NCBI GenBank assembly: GCA_013177945.1
Contig: JABLXW010000008.1
Coordinates: forward strand, 248,001 to 312,000
From: Bacillota bacterium
GTDB lineage: Bacteria > Bacillota > DSM-12270 > Thermacetogeniales > Thermacetogeniaceae
Direction of reading: 5' to 3'
Length of the DNA stretch: 64,000 nucleotides
The notes beneath the pieces are model-generated. The model did not search any database and was not told the DNA's origin. It saw only the letters and a list, made by a program, of their open reading frames with translations. The translations under genes and the position numbers were made by a program. Below are positions 49,578 through 59,387 of the stretch, piece after piece; the first letter of the stretch is position 1; each line of letters starts with the position of its first letter.

Positions 49578-50500
49578 GTTTCCCCCCGTAAATCCTCACG
49601 GCCTTCGGAGCGGTGTACAGTCTGCCGGGGTCCTGCCGCGTTTTCCTCCTGCAGGACCGGCTCCGGAACACTGCGGATTTCAGTAATGATGAAAAGCTCT
49701 TCAAGGCGGTTAAAATCCACATAGGGGCGCACGAGGGCGTATTTGTCAAGCTCGCTTCCCTCGTCCTCCACCCGGAGGATCTCTCCGATGGGTATGCCCG
49801 GGGGGAAGACCCCTCCCAGTCCTGAAGTGATGACAACCTGCCCCTTTCTTAATTTTACATCATAGGGGAGGTGGACCATCCTCAGGAGGCCCGGCTCGTC
49901 TTTGCTCCCCTCGACAACACCTACGGTGCGGTTTTCCTGTACCATCGCACCAACCGCCCCCTCCAGGTCGAGGATCAGGAGCACCCGGGCGGTGTGGGAA
50001 GAGACGGAGGCGACCCTCCCCACAAGGCCGGCATCGGAAACAACCACCTGATTCTCCCGAACCCCGTCAGTGCTTCCCCTGTCCACCACCAGGGTGCTGT
50101 ACCAGGTGCTCGGAGAGCGGCTGATCACCCGCGCCCCCAAAAGGGTGAACTGCCGGGCGTTCCGTTCTTTGAAATCGAGGAGCCGCAGCAGCCTCCGGTT
50201 CTCGTAGACGTATTCCCGCAGGCGGTTATTTTCCCAGGTCAGCTCCCGCACCCGCTGCCTCAAAAGGGAATTTTCCTCCTGCAGGCGGCGCGCCCGCGCC
50301 AAAAAATCGAAAAGGGAACCCGCCCCGCTCCAGACGCGCATCACTCCGCTTTGAAGCGGTGCCAGAATCTCCTGAAGGAGATCGGCCGCCGGCCCCCCGG
50401 AAAAATTTGCTGTAAAGCGGGCAAGGCCCAGGCAGAGGACGATGATGCTGGCAAGAATGACGATCTCCTTGCGTAAGGGCAGCCGGTGCAAAGGAACCAC
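49574..50500 (-). CDS. mreC: Rod-shape protein MreC
   Basis: A 308-residue protein with an N-terminal membrane anchor (about 12-30), a coiled coil (RARRLQEENSLLRQRVRELT) and the MreC beta domains (VISRSPSTWYSTLVVDRGSTDGVR, ITSGLGGVFPPGIPIGEI). It links MreB inside with PBP2 outside. It is three bases after mreB and overlaps mreD. Confidence 0.94.
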   Translation of the reverse strand: MVPLHRLPLRKEIVILASIIVLCLGLARFTANFSGGPAADLLQEILAPLQSGVMRVWSGAGSLFDFLARARRLQEENSLLRQRVRELTWENNRLREYVYENRRLLRLLDFKERNARQFTLLGARVISRSPSTWYSTLVVDRGSTDGVRENQVVVSDAGLVGRVASVSSHTARVLLILDLEGAVGAMVQENRTVGVVEGSKDEPGLLRMVHLPYDVKLRKGQVVITSGLGGVFPPGIPIGEILRVEDEGSELDKYALVRPYVDFNRLEELFIITEIRSVPEPVLQEENAAGPRQTVHRSEGREDLRGET

Positions 50501-50503
50501 ACC

Positions 50504-51529
50504 CTAACTACTCAACCTTTTGGAGGGCAAAAGAATGCGCCGCAAAACTTCGATGTTTTCCAGAACCTTCCCGGTGCCCAGGGCAACCGCGTACAAAGGC
50601 TCCTCGGCCAGAAAAACAGGGATTCCCGTCTCCTCGCTGACCAGGGTGTCCAGGTGCTGCAGGAGAGATCCTCCCCCGGCAAGCACGATCCCCCGGTCCA
50701 TGATATCTGCCGCCAGCTCGGGTGGAGTCTTTTCGAGGCAGACTTTAATTGCCTCAATGATGCTTGCCACGGTCTCGGACAGAGCCTTGTAAACCTCTTC
50801 GGCCGTAATCGTTACCGTTTTGGGCAGCCCTGTTATCAGATCCCGCCCCCGCACCTCGTAGGTTCGCTGGTCCCCGTTCCAGACTGCCGACCCGATTTTG
50901 ATCTTGATATCCTCAGCGGTTCTTTCCCCGATCATCAGGTTGTATGTGCGCTTGATGTGCTGGACAATTGCTTCATCCATCTCGTCCCCTGCCACCCGGA
51001 TCGACCTGCTGGTGACAATCCCCCCGAGGGAAATCACCGCAACCTCAGTTGTTCCCCCTCCGATGTCCACAATCATGTTCCCGGTGGGGTCGTAGACAGG
51101 AAGGCCGGCCCCGATTGCTGCAGCCATCGGCTCCTCGATCAGAAAGGCCTCCTTCGCCCCGGCCTGCAAGGCCGCCTCCCTGACGGCCCGCTCCTCAACA
51201 GCCGTCACCCCCGTCGGCACTGCAATCACCACCCTGGGGCGCACGAAAAAGGTGCGCCTCTGCAGAGCACGGCTGATGAAATAACGGAGCATGCTCTGGG
51301 TGATATCGAAATCCGCAATCACACCATCTTTCAGGGGCCTGATGGCAACGATGTTGCCCGGCGTGCGCCCGATCATTTGCCTTGCCTCTTCACCAACGGC
51401 CAGGATCTCGCCTGTATCCCGCTGAATTGCCACAACAGAAGGCTCCATGAGTACGATTCCTTTTCCCCTTACGTGAACAAGCGTGTTTGCGGTTCCCAAA
51501 TCAATTCCGAGATCCCTTGCAAAGAACAC
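50504..51529 (-). CDS. mreB: Actin-like cell shape protein MreB
   Basis: A 341-residue actin-family ATPase with the phosphate loops [11 protein letters not shown] and [17 protein letters not shown], and the adenosine motif [11 protein letters not shown]. It forms membrane filaments that position RodA/PBP2. GTG 51529 follows AAGGAGTAAAGAACG. It is the first gene of mreBCD-mrdA and lies 20 bases after radC. Confidence 0.95.
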   Translation of the reverse strand: MFFARDLGIDLGTANTLVHVRGKGIVLMEPSVVAIQRDTGEILAVGEEARQMIGRTPGNIVAIRPLKDGVIADFDITQSMLRYFISRALQRRTFFVRPRVVIAVPTGVTAVEERAVREAALQAGAKEAFLIEEPMAAAIGAGLPVYDPTGNMIVDIGGGTTEVAVISLGGIVTSRSIRVAGDEMDEAIVQHIKRTYNLMIGERTAEDIKIKIGSAVWNGDQRTYEVRGRDLITGLPKTVTITAEEVYKALSETVASIIEAIKVCLEKTPPELAADIMDRGIVLAGGGSLLQHLDTLVSEETGIPVFLAEEPLYAVALGTGKVLENIEVLRRILLPSKRLSS

Positions 51530-51549
51530 CGTTCTTTACTCCTTCCAGG

Positions 51550-52245
51550 TTAAATTAAGGCTTTTTCCTTGAAACTGCAAAAAGCGTGATCCCCGATAAT
51601 AATATGGTCGAGAACTTCGATTCCGAGCAGCCTGCCGGCTTCCGCCAGGCGGCGCGTGATCTCGAGATCCTCGGAGCTGGGCGTCGGGTCCCCGCTGGGA
51701 TGGTTGTGCACCAAAATCACCGCTGCCGCGCTGCACTGGATCGCCTTCTTAAAAACCTCCCGGGGGTGCACAAGAGAAGAATTCAGACTGCCAATGGAAA
51801 TGGTATCAATGGCAAGAACCTGGTTTTTCGTGTTCAGCAAAATTACCCGGAAATGCTCGCGATCCAGGTAGCACATTTCCTCCATGACAAGGGTGGACAC
51901 CTCCTGGGGGCTCCGCACAACAGGTCTTGCGCTGGGGCCCAGGCAGGCGAGCCGCTTTCCAAGTTCTACTGCGGCTTTAATCTGGGCGGCCTTGGCAAGA
52001 CCGATCCCTTTCAGCCTGCACAGTTCTTCAAGGGAAACCTCTGCCAGAAAGCGCAGCCCGCGGGGCTCAAGCAGGAGGCGGTGGGCAAGCTCCAGAGCGG
52101 ACTCCTCCCGGGAGCCCGTCCCCAGGATGATGGCAAGGAGTTCGGCAGACGATAAAGCACCCGGACCGGAAATCTGCATCCGCTCCCGGGGCCGGAGTTC
52201 CCTGGGTAAACTTTTCATCGTCAGGTGATACTCGGGCACCGGCAA
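51550..52245 (-). CDS. radC: RadC-family JAMM protein
   Basis: A 231-residue protein with an N-terminal helix-hairpin-helix (LKGIGLAKAAQIKAAVELGKRL) and a JAB1/MPN domain with the metal motif HNHPSGDPTPS. The family is named for DNA repair, but its activity is unproven. It overlaps maf by 25 bases, and the start could also be the ATG near 52218. The maf-radC-mreB order is conserved. Confidence 0.9.
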   Translation of the reverse strand: MPVPEYHLTMKSLPRELRPRERMQISGPGALSSAELLAIILGTGSREESALELAHRLLLEPRGLRFLAEVSLEELCRLKGIGLAKAAQIKAAVELGKRLACLGPSARPVVRSPQEVSTLVMEEMCYLDREHFRVILLNTKNQVLAIDTISIGSLNSSLVHPREVFKKAIQCSAAAVILVHNHPSGDPTPSSEDLEITRRLAEAGRLLGIEVLDHIIIGDHAFCSFKEKALI

Positions 52246-52826
52246 AGCAAATCAACTCCGAACTCTTTAAGCATTACTCCCAGCTTCGCCAGGGGAAGGC
52301 CCACCACATTGAAGTAGCACCCTTCTATTTTTTCGATCAGCAGAGCACCGTAACCCTGAATTCCGTACCCCCCCGCTTTATCAAAAGACTCCCCGGTTGC
52401 AAGGTAGCCCTGGATTTCTTTCTCGCTCAAAACCCGAAAGAAAACCTTCGTCGTGACCACTTCTTCCCGCATCCGTCCCGTGCTCTCCTGAATCAGGGCA
52501 AGGCCGGTGCTTACCTCATGGGAGCGTCCGGAGAGCAGCCGCAGCATCCGGAGCGCCTCCTGGTAGTCCCGGGGCTTTCCCAAAATCTCCCCTTCACAGC
52601 AGACAACGGTATCGGCGCCCAGAACAATCGCCTCCGGATATTTGCAGGCAACGGCACGCGCTTTTTGCCCCGCCTGCCTCAGGGCAAGTTCCGGAGCCGG
52701 AAGGGATGGATTCATGTCCTCTTCAATTTGACTTGGCACCACCCGGAAGGAAACACCCAGGCTTCTGAGCAGGCTGATCCGCCGGGGTGAGGCTGAAGCC
52801 AGAATGATTTCCTGCATGTCTCTCAT
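52221..52826 (-). CDS. maf: Maf-family nucleotide pyrophosphatase
   Basis: A 201-residue Maf protein with ILASASPRRISLLRSLGV near the N-terminus and GADTVVCCEGEILGKPRD in the middle. Family members hydrolyse dTTP/UTP or modified nucleotides and affect septum formation and cell-cycle arrest. It begins in or near the end of the DUF4321 gene and overlaps radC. Confidence 0.92.
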   Translation of the reverse strand: MRDMQEIILASASPRRISLLRSLGVSFRVVPSQIEEDMNPSLPAPELALRQAGQKARAVACKYPEAIVLGADTVVCCEGEILGKPRDYQEALRMLRLLSGRSHEVSTGLALIQESTGRMREEVVTTKVFFRVLSEKEIQGYLATGESFDKAGGYGIQGYGALLIEKIEGCYFNVVGLPLAKLGVMLKEFGVDLLCRCPSIT

Positions 52827-52829
52827 TCC

Positions 52830-53093
52830 CTAGAGATGCCGGTAGACGAAAAAAGCAGCAATGAATCCGAGCAGGCTGATCAAATTCACTTTAATGGTGA
52901 ACCCCAGGGTAAGAGCCAGAACTTCGAGATCCAGGGTATTCACCGGCAGGCCGATCGACCGCCCTTCACGCAAGATGGCGAGCGCAGGGATCGCGCCCAG
53001 CGCCTCCCCGATCAGGCTCCCGAAAATCCCTCCCAGAATCAACAAAATCACCAGCAGCCAGGGACTCCGATAGTTTCCGTATCCCCTCATCAA
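52830..53093 (-). CDS. DUF4321 membrane protein
   Basis: An 87-residue protein with two or three hydrophobic helices and the segments LILGGIFGSLIGEALG and LDLEVLALTLGFTIKVNL. Size and gene position (just before maf) match the DUF4321 family of clostridia. Function unknown. Confidence 0.75.
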   Translation of the reverse strand: MMRGYGNYRSPWLLVILLILGGIFGSLIGEALGAIPALAILREGRSIGLPVNTLDLEVLALTLGFTIKVNLISLLGFIAAFFVYRHL

Positions 53094-53219
53094 CTTCTGC
53101 TCCTTTTATCTTTATCTTGTTTTTTAGTCTAACACTTTCGATTCAACCTGACAAGGACGCGTGCTTTCCCGAAAAATGTTCGTGAATTCACAAATCTTTC
53201 CATAAAAAAATAATCTTTT

Positions 53220-53861
53220 TTAAGAAATCTTATGATTGACGAGTCCCAGATTAAAAGTCAACACCTCCAGGTTGACCGAAAAATCCACATTCCGGACCAC
53301 AACCTGGCCTGGAACATTCAAAACCCGGGGAGAAAAGTTGAGGATCGCCTTGATCCCGGCCTTCACCAGAAGTTCGGCTACCTCCTGGGCTGCCGCCGCA
53401 GGTACGGTGATAATCCCGATTTCCACGCCGTTCTTCCGAACCACTTCCTCCAGCTGCGAAACCGGAAGAACTTCGGTCTCGTTGAGCTTGCGGCCGAACT
53501 GGCTGGGATCGTTGTCAAACACCCCGATAATCCGGAAGCCCCGGCCTGGAAATCCCTGGTAGAGGGCGAGGGCCGACCCGAGCTTCCCGGCTCCCACCAG
53601 CACCACCGGCCACTCCCGGTTCAGCCCCAGAATCCGCCTGATGTGCTGGTAGAGTTCGCTCACGTTGTACCCTACACCCCGGGTTCCGAACTCTCCGAAA
53701 TAGGCCAGGTCCTTGCGAACCTGGGCGGGGCTGACCCCTACTCCCTCGGCAATGTCACCGGAGGACACGGTGACGACTCCATGATGGTCGGCCTGCTCCA
53801 GAAACCGCGAGTAAACAGAAAGACGCATCACGGTAGCTTCAGGAATTTTGAGGGTTTTCAA
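53220..53861 (-). CDS. rex: Redox-sensing repressor Rex
   Basis: A 213-residue Rex with an N-terminal winged helix ([25 protein letters not shown]) and a Rossmann NAD(H)-binding domain ([16 protein letters not shown]). It represses fermentation and hydrogen genes until NADH is high. TTG 53861 is preferred because GGAGG stands 8 bases before it and the length then matches Rex. It lies between folC and the DUF4321 gene. Confidence 0.94.
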   Translation of the reverse strand: MKTLKIPEATVMRLSVYSRFLEQADHHGVVTVSSGDIAEGVGVSPAQVRKDLAYFGEFGTRGVGYNVSELYQHIRRILGLNREWPVVLVGAGKLGSALALYQGFPGRGFRIIGVFDNDPSQFGRKLNETEVLPVSQLEEVVRKNGVEIGIITVPAAAAQEVAELLVKAGIKAILNFSPRVLNVPGQVVVRNVDFSVNLEVLTFNLGLVNHKIS

Positions 53862-53905
53862 GGTCCTTACCTCCTTCACCAACTCGTCCTCAAACTATCT
53901 GCCTT

Positions 53906-55231
53906 TTAATCCGGCCTGCCGACCGGAATGCTGAACTGGCTCCGCAAAAAGGCCCTTGCCTCGGCAACCATATAAAAAGAACCGGTGATGCACACCAGAT
54001 CTCCGGCAGCAGCTTCGTCAAGAGCAGCCTCAACAGCCTCAGGGATCTCTTCGATCACACGCACCCGCGGCACAAAGTGGCGCGCCTCTTCCGCCAGCCT
54101 TTCCCAATCACCAGCGCGGGGGCTGTTCGGCTTCGTCACAATAACCGTGGCAGCCAGGGGGGCCAGTTCCCGGATGACCTTCTCCCGTTCTTTATCCCCG
54201 AGCATTCCGATCACCAGGATGAGCCTCCTGTAATCATAGATTTCCTGCAGCGCCTCTCTTAAGGCGCGTGCCCCGTCATGGTTATGGGTGACATCCACCA
54301 GCACCCCAGGGTTCACCGCCAGCAGTTCCAGGCGCGCCGGCCAGTAAACCCGGGAAAAGCCCGCCCGGATCTGCTCCGGGGCAACTTTAACCCGATAGAC
54401 ATGCCGGAGAATCTCGATCACCCCTAAAGCCGTGGCAGCATTAACAACCTGGTACTTTCCCGCAAGGGGTATAAACAGATCAAAATAGTTTCCGTAAGGT
54501 GAGTGCAGATTAAAAGTGGTTCCCTGTGGAGTTGCGGTTTTGATCTCCCAGGTGAGATCCTTTCCCACCTGCAGGAGGGCAGCACCCTCAGCCTTACACT
54601 TTGCCTCGATCACTTCCAGCGCCTCGGGATCTCCGGCGGCGGTCACCACATGGCCGTGCCTCTTGATAATTCCTGCCTTCACCTCGGCGATTTCCCTGAT
54701 GGTTGTACCCAGATACTCCATGTGATCAAAGGCAACGTTTGTGATCACCGAAACCAGAGGACAGGGAACAACGTTGGTGGAATCAATCGCCCCTCCCAGG
54801 CCCACTTCGAGGACGAGGAAGTCGACTTTTTCTTCGGCAAAATAGAGGAAAGCAAGAGCGGTGCAGACTTCGAATTCCGTCGGGTGCTCCCGGCCCTCCT
54901 CCACCATCTGCTCCAGGAGCGGCCTGAGCCGCTCCATAAGCGCGGCAAACCTTGCCTCGGAGATGGGAACGCGGTTGATCAGGTAGCGCTCTGTATAACT
55001 GTGGAGATGAGGAGAAGTGAAAAGCCCCACCCTCGCCCCGGCGGTTTCCAGAATGCGGGCCACCATCATGGCGGTCGTTCCCTTGCCGTTCGTTCCTCCA
55101 ATGTGAATGACGCGCAGGGCATGATGGGGGTTGCCCAGCAGGTTGAGGAGGTGCTCGATCCGGCCGAGCCCTAAATTAACCCCGAACTTCGTCAAGCTGG
55201 CAAGAAAATCGAGCGCTTCATCGTAATTCAC
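53906..55231 (-). CDS. folC: Folylpolyglutamate / dihydrofolate synthase
   Basis: A 441-residue Mur-ligase-like enzyme with P-loop HIGGTNGKGTTAMMVARIL, TSPHLHSYTER and the C-terminal domain LVDVTHNHDGARAL. It adds glutamates to folates (and may make dihydrofolate). It precedes rex and starts with GTG 55231 behind GAGGGGGAAA. Confidence 0.93.
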   Translation of the reverse strand: MNYDEALDFLASLTKFGVNLGLGRIEHLLNLLGNPHHALRVIHIGGTNGKGTTAMMVARILETAGARVGLFTSPHLHSYTERYLINRVPISEARFAALMERLRPLLEQMVEEGREHPTEFEVCTALAFLYFAEEKVDFLVLEVGLGGAIDSTNVVPCPLVSVITNVAFDHMEYLGTTIREIAEVKAGIIKRHGHVVTAAGDPEALEVIEAKCKAEGAALLQVGKDLTWEIKTATPQGTTFNLHSPYGNYFDLFIPLAGKYQVVNAATALGVIEILRHVYRVKVAPEQIRAGFSRVYWPARLELLAVNPGVLVDVTHNHDGARALREALQEIYDYRRLILVIGMLGDKEREKVIRELAPLAATVIVTKPNSPRAGDWERLAEEARHFVPRVRVIEEIPEAVEAALDEAAAGDLVCITGSFYMVAEARAFLRSQFSIPVGRPD

Positions 55232-55249
55232 ACTCTTTTCCCCCTCGCA

Positions 55250-55909
55250 TCAAACGTTGAGGTCTTTCCGCGCTCCGGTGACCATGTAGTAAACCCACTC
55301 TCCGATATTCGTAGCGTGGTCTGCAATCCTTTCCAGGTGCTGGGCCGCGAAGAGAAGCTGGGTGGCCTGCCGGATCGTCCGGGGGTCCTCCATCATAAAG
55401 GTCAGGAGTTCCCGGAAAACCTGGCAGTACAGCCCATCCACCTCATGGTCGCAGTCGATCAGCTGCATCACCTGATCGGCATCATGCCTGACGTAGGCAT
55501 CAAGGCTTTCCCGGACCATCTTCTGGGTAATTTCCGCCATGCGGGGAATGTCGATCAACGGTTTGATGAGGGGCTGGCCGGAGAGCCGGATTGTAACCTT
55601 CGCAATATCCACCGCGTGGTCGGCCATTCTCTCCAGATCGGTTACGATCTTCATGGCGGTGCTGATGACCCTCAGGTCGCTCGCCATCGGCTGCTGGAGG
55701 GCAAGGAGCTTCACGCAGAGATCCTCGATCTTAACCTGGTACTCGTCGATCAAATCATCACCGTCAATGACCTGCTGCGCCAGCCCTTCATCCCGCTCTT
55801 TGAGGGACTTGACCGCGTTGAAAATGGCCTGCTCAACAAGCGTGCCCATTTTCAGGACTTCCTGCTGCAGCTCCTCCAGCTGCTCATGAAAAGACTTCCG
55901 CGCCGCCAA
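55250..55909 (-). CDS. phoU: Phosphate signalling protein PhoU
   Basis: A 219-residue all-helical PhoU with the repeated ExxxD metal motifs in both three-helix halves. It restrains the Pst transporter and the PhoR kinase. TTG 55909 fits the GGAGAGGAA site and normal length better than the upstream codons. It lies after pstB, but pstSCA are absent between pstB and phoR. Confidence 0.9.
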   Translation of the reverse strand: MAARKSFHEQLEELQQEVLKMGTLVEQAIFNAVKSLKERDEGLAQQVIDGDDLIDEYQVKIEDLCVKLLALQQPMASDLRVISTAMKIVTDLERMADHAVDIAKVTIRLSGQPLIKPLIDIPRMAEITQKMVRESLDAYVRHDADQVMQLIDCDHEVDGLYCQVFRELLTFMMEDPRTIRQATQLLFAAQHLERIADHATNIGEWVYYMVTGARKDLNV

Positions 55910-55949
55910 TTCCTCTCCCTCCTCCCTCAACCCGGGGGCGTCCAGCTTT

Positions 55950-56717
55950 TTAACCGAACCGGCCCGTAATGTAGTCCTCCGTTTCCTTTCTTTCGGGATT
56001 TGTAAAAAGCTTCTCCGTCCGCCCGAACTCGATCAGCTCACCGTTGAGAAGGAAGGCCGTGTACTGGGAAACCCTTGCTGCCTGCTGCATGTTGTGGGTG
56101 ACGATCACAATGGTATACTCCCTCTTCAGCTCATCGATCAAATCCTCAATTTTTGCGGTGGAAATGGGATCGAGGGCAGAGCAGGGTTCGTCCATCAGCA
56201 AAACCTCCGGCTCAACGGCCAGGGCGCGGGCAATGCAGACCCGCTGCTGCTGGCCTCCCGAAAGCTGGAGGGCAGATTTATGGAGCCGGTCCTTGACCTC
56301 ATCCCAAAGGGCGGCCTTCCTCAAACTTTCCTCCACAATTTCGGCAAGACGGCGTCTGTCTCTTATGCCGTGACGGCGCGGCCCATAGGCCACGTTCTCA
56401 AAAACAGACTTCGGGAAGGGATTCGGGCGCTGAAACACCATCCCCACCCTTTTGCGCAAGTTTACCACATCCACGTGAGCATTGTAAATATCCTCACCAT
56501 CTAAAAGGACCTTTCCCCTGATCGTGACCCCGGGAATCAGATCGTTCATCCTGTTCAACGTCCGCAGCAGGGTTGATTTCCCGCATCCGGAAGGGCCGAT
56601 GAGGGCCGTAACCTGGCGGGAGCCAATCTCCAGCTGGATGTTTTTCAAAACGTGGTTCGTTCCGTAGAAAAAATCCAGGTTCTGAATCTCGATTTTGATC
56701 TCCCTGGGAGCCATCAT
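55950..56717 (-). CDS. pstB: Phosphate ABC transporter ATP-binding protein PstB
   Basis: A 255-residue ABC ATPase with Walker [12 protein letters not shown], the Q-loop, the signature [15 protein letters not shown] and Walker B VLLMDEP. The full sequence type fits PstB. ATG 56717 is preferred for the GGAAGG site 7 bases before it. The permease genes pstA and pstC and the binding protein gene pstS are not adjacent. Confidence 0.92.
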   Translation of the reverse strand: MMAPREIKIEIQNLDFFYGTNHVLKNIQLEIGSRQVTALIGPSGCGKSTLLRTLNRMNDLIPGVTIRGKVLLDGEDIYNAHVDVVNLRKRVGMVFQRPNPFPKSVFENVAYGPRRHGIRDRRRLAEIVEESLRKAALWDEVKDRLHKSALQLSGGQQQRVCIARALAVEPEVLLMDEPCSALDPISTAKIEDLIDELKREYTIVIVTHNMQQAARVSQYTAFLLNGELIEFGRTEKLFTNPERKETEDYITGRFG

Positions 56718-56785
56718 CACGACACCTTCCTTCTGATCCAGCACTTCCTCTTGTTTTACTACAGCCGGCATTTCTTTTGCACTCC

Positions 56786-58561
56786 TCAGGCAGTTGTTTT
56801 TTCCTCGTTCCCTTTTATTTCTTTAGGCAGGGAAAAGTAAAACGTGGAGCCTTTGCCCGCTTCGCTCTCCACCCAAACACGCCCCCGGTGCGCCTCAACA
56901 ATATGTTTGACAATGGCAAGGCCCAAGCCGGTCCCTCCCAGCTTGCGGCTCCTTGCCTTGTCCACCCGATAGAAGCGCTCGAAAATCCTGGGGAGATCCT
57001 CCTGGGGAATCCCGATCCCGGTGTCTTTAACCCCCACAACGACTTCGTGATCCTCCTCCCTCGCCAGCACCTCCACCTGGCCGCCCCGGGGCGTGTACTT
57101 CAGGCTGTTGTCCAAAAGGTTTAACAAAACCTGCTCCAGCCGGTCGCGGTCCGCCTCGACTAAAACGGCCCGGGAGGGAAGATCGACGCCCAGCGCCAGC
57201 TCCTTTTTCTGAAACTGGGGCTTCAGTTTGCTGACAATCCGCTTGATTTCCGACCCCAGGTCGAGGGGTTCGATCTGCATTCTGACCTCCCTGGATTCGA
57301 TCCTTGAAAGCTCCAAAAGATCGTGGATCAACCGGCTCAGGCGCTCGGCCTCTTCGTAGATGATGTGCACAAACTCCTCGGCCGCCCGGTAGTTGTAAAG
57401 AGCACCCGAAAGAAGCGTTTCCGCAAACCCCTTCACCGCCGTAATCGGGGTCTTGAGTTCGTGGGAAACGTTTGCCACAAATTCGGCGCGCACCCTTTCA
57501 AGGCGCCTGATTTCACTGACGTCGTGGAGCACCACCGCAACCCCGCGCGGGTCCCGGCCCTCCCCGAAAACAGGAGCGGCGTGGGCCTCGAGAATCCGCT
57601 CCTTGGGAAAAATTAAAGAGATCTCTTCTCTCTTCGGCTGCCGGTTCCTGCGCACCTCATCGATGAGGAAACTCAAAGGATAGTTCTTCACGACCTCTAC
57701 ATGAGACCTGCCGAGAACCTCTTCTTCCCGGATGCCGAGCAGTTCCCCGGCGGCCCGGTTGACCAGGCTGATCCGCCCTACCTGGTCCACCAGAACAACC
57801 CCGCTCTCCATGTTCGCCAGAACCGCTTCCAGCAGCCTTTTGCTTTCGGCCAGTTCCTGAACCTTTTCCCTCAGGGTTCGGGACATCGCGTTCACCGCTG
57901 CCGCCAGCTCCCCGACCTCGTCCTGAGTCAGGGGCCGCACCTCTTCCCATTCCCCCCGCGCAATCCGGCGCGCAACTGCCGCGATCTCCGACAGGGGACG
58001 GGTCAGGCCTGCCGCAAGCCGGGTGCTCAGGAACCCGCCCCCAGCAAGGACGACCAGAAGCGCCTCCAGCAAGATCTGCCACATTTTCCAGATCGAGGCA
58101 TCGACCCGGGACAGAGAAACAGAGAGGCGCAGAACCCCCGCCGCCCCGGGGCGTTCACCCGGAACGGCTGTGGCAACAAAAAGAAAATAATCCCCTCCCT
58201 CCTTTCTGATGCTGGAGCCGCGTCCGGACTGCAGGGCCGCCTTCACTTCAGGGGCACCGGCCTGATTCGGGAGAAGCCGGGGATCGTAATCGGAGTCTGC
58301 CAGAACCTCCCCTGCCGGGTCGATCAGGGTCACCCGTGCGCCCGCAGCCCCCCGGAGCCTCTGAAGCTCCCCGGGTCCGGCCAGGGCATCCAGGCCCCGG
58401 GCGGTTTTGAGAAGCTCTGCCTTCCGCTCCAGCTCCGATCGGAGGAAGTCCACCTGGCGGTCCCAGAAAAAACGGGAAAGAACTCCCCCCAGCACAAGAA
58501 AGGAACAGCAAAAAAGGAGAATATAACCCAGGGTTATCCGCGTTTTGATCCTGCCCGGCAT
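56786..58561 (-). CDS. phoR: Sensor histidine kinase PhoR
   Basis: A 591-residue kinase with two membrane helices around an extracytoplasmic domain (about 10-165), HAMP (about 185-235), PAS (about 245-345), HisKA with [11 protein letters not shown] carrying the phospho-accepting His, and HATPase with [18 protein letters not shown] and [18 protein letters not shown] 58561 starts one base after the phoP stop, so the two are coupled. It most likely responds to phosphate through PhoU/Pst; pstB and phoU follow. Confidence 0.9.
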   Translation of the reverse strand: MPGRIKTRITLGYILLFCCSFLVLGGVLSRFFWDRQVDFLRSELERKAELLKTARGLDALAGPGELQRLRGAAGARVTLIDPAGEVLADSDYDPRLLPNQAGAPEVKAALQSGRGSSIRKEGGDYFLFVATAVPGERPGAAGVLRLSVSLSRVDASIWKMWQILLEALLVVLAGGGFLSTRLAAGLTRPLSEIAAVARRIARGEWEEVRPLTQDEVGELAAAVNAMSRTLREKVQELAESKRLLEAVLANMESGVVLVDQVGRISLVNRAAGELLGIREEEVLGRSHVEVVKNYPLSFLIDEVRRNRQPKREEISLIFPKERILEAHAAPVFGEGRDPRGVAVVLHDVSEIRRLERVRAEFVANVSHELKTPITAVKGFAETLLSGALYNYRAAEEFVHIIYEEAERLSRLIHDLLELSRIESREVRMQIEPLDLGSEIKRIVSKLKPQFQKKELALGVDLPSRAVLVEADRDRLEQVLLNLLDNSLKYTPRGGQVEVLAREEDHEVVVGVKDTGIGIPQEDLPRIFERFYRVDKARSRKLGGTGLGLAIVKHIVEAHRGRVWVESEAGKGSTFYFSLPKEIKGNEEKTTA

Positions 58562-58562
58562 T

Positions 58563-59267
58563 CTACTCCTTTCCTTTCTGGGGTTCCTGGAACTTGTAGC
58601 CGACGCCGCGGACCGTCTTGATGTAGCGCGGATGCCCGGGATCCTCCTCAATCTTTTCCCGCAGGTGGCTGATGTGCACGTCCACCACCCTGGTGTCTCC
58701 GTAAAAGTCGTAGCCCCAGAGCTTTTGGAGAATGTACTCCCTGCTCAGAACCAGGCCTGCGCTCCGGCTCAGCATCAGGAGCAGTTCAAATTCCTTCGGA
58801 GTAAGGGAAAGAAGCTCTCCCTTGAGCCTCACCTCGTACCTGCCGGGGAAAATCGTGAGGTCCCCGAACTCAAGCTTCTCTTCGAAGCTCTGCTCCCTTT
58901 CTCCGGTGCGGCGCAAGATCGCCCTCACCCTGGCCACCAGCTCCCGGGGGCTGAACGGCTTTGTTAAGTAGTCATCTGCTCCGATCTCCAGACCCAGGAC
59001 CTTGTCGATTTCTTCATCCTTGGCGGTGAGCATCAGAATCGGCGTCTTGATCCCTTCCTGGCGGAGCAGGCGGCAGAGAGAGAAGCCGTCCATTTCGGGA
59101 AGCATCACATCCAGCACAATGAGATCTGGTTTTTCCCTTTGCACGGCCTCCCAGGCCTCCCGGCCGTCGGCGGCGCTGACTGTTTGAAATCCTTCCTTTT
59201 TTAAGTTAAAAGAAACGAGTTTGACAATCGATTCCTCGTCATCAACCACAAGAATTTTTGAAGCCAC
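58563..59267 (-). CDS. phoP: OmpR-family response regulator PhoP
   Basis: A 234-residue regulator with a receiver domain (VDDEES, phospho-accepting Asp in LIVLDVMLP, Lys in TKPF) and a winged-helix DNA-binding domain (SLTPKEFELLLMLS, TRVVDVHISHLREKIE). It pairs with phoR downstream. GTG 59267 follows GGGAGG at 8 bases. Confidence 0.93.
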   Translation of the reverse strand: MASKILVVDDEESIVKLVSFNLKKEGFQTVSAADGREAWEAVQREKPDLIVLDVMLPEMDGFSLCRLLRQEGIKTPILMLTAKDEEIDKVLGLEIGADDYLTKPFSPRELVARVRAILRRTGEREQSFEEKLEFGDLTIFPGRYEVRLKGELLSLTPKEFELLLMLSRSAGLVLSREYILQKLWGYDFYGDTRVVDVHISHLREKIEEDPGHPRYIKTVRGVGYKFQEPQKGKE

Positions 59268-59351
59268 TCCCTTTGCCTCCCTTCAACCCCCGCCCCGGGC
59301 CCAAAGAAGGATATTCGACAAAAAACGCCCTGCTTCCTTTTTGCCGCAAAT

Positions 59352-59387
59352 AAAAAAACCGCCCTGTCTGCTAACCTCGCAGGACGG
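59352..59387 (-). terminator. Terminator at the end of valS
   Basis: On the minus strand CCGTCCTG and CAGGGCGG pair (8 pairs, one G-U), followed by TTTTTTTA. The first arm overlaps the last valS codons. Confidence 0.75.

Noticed and set aside
53182-53191. Perfect palindrome GTGAATTCAC beside rex, considered as a Rex operator
   Set aside because: Rex sites have half-sites of the TTGTGAA or TTGTTAA type separated by several bases; here the halves touch. It also lies after the rex stop, not in a clear promoter.
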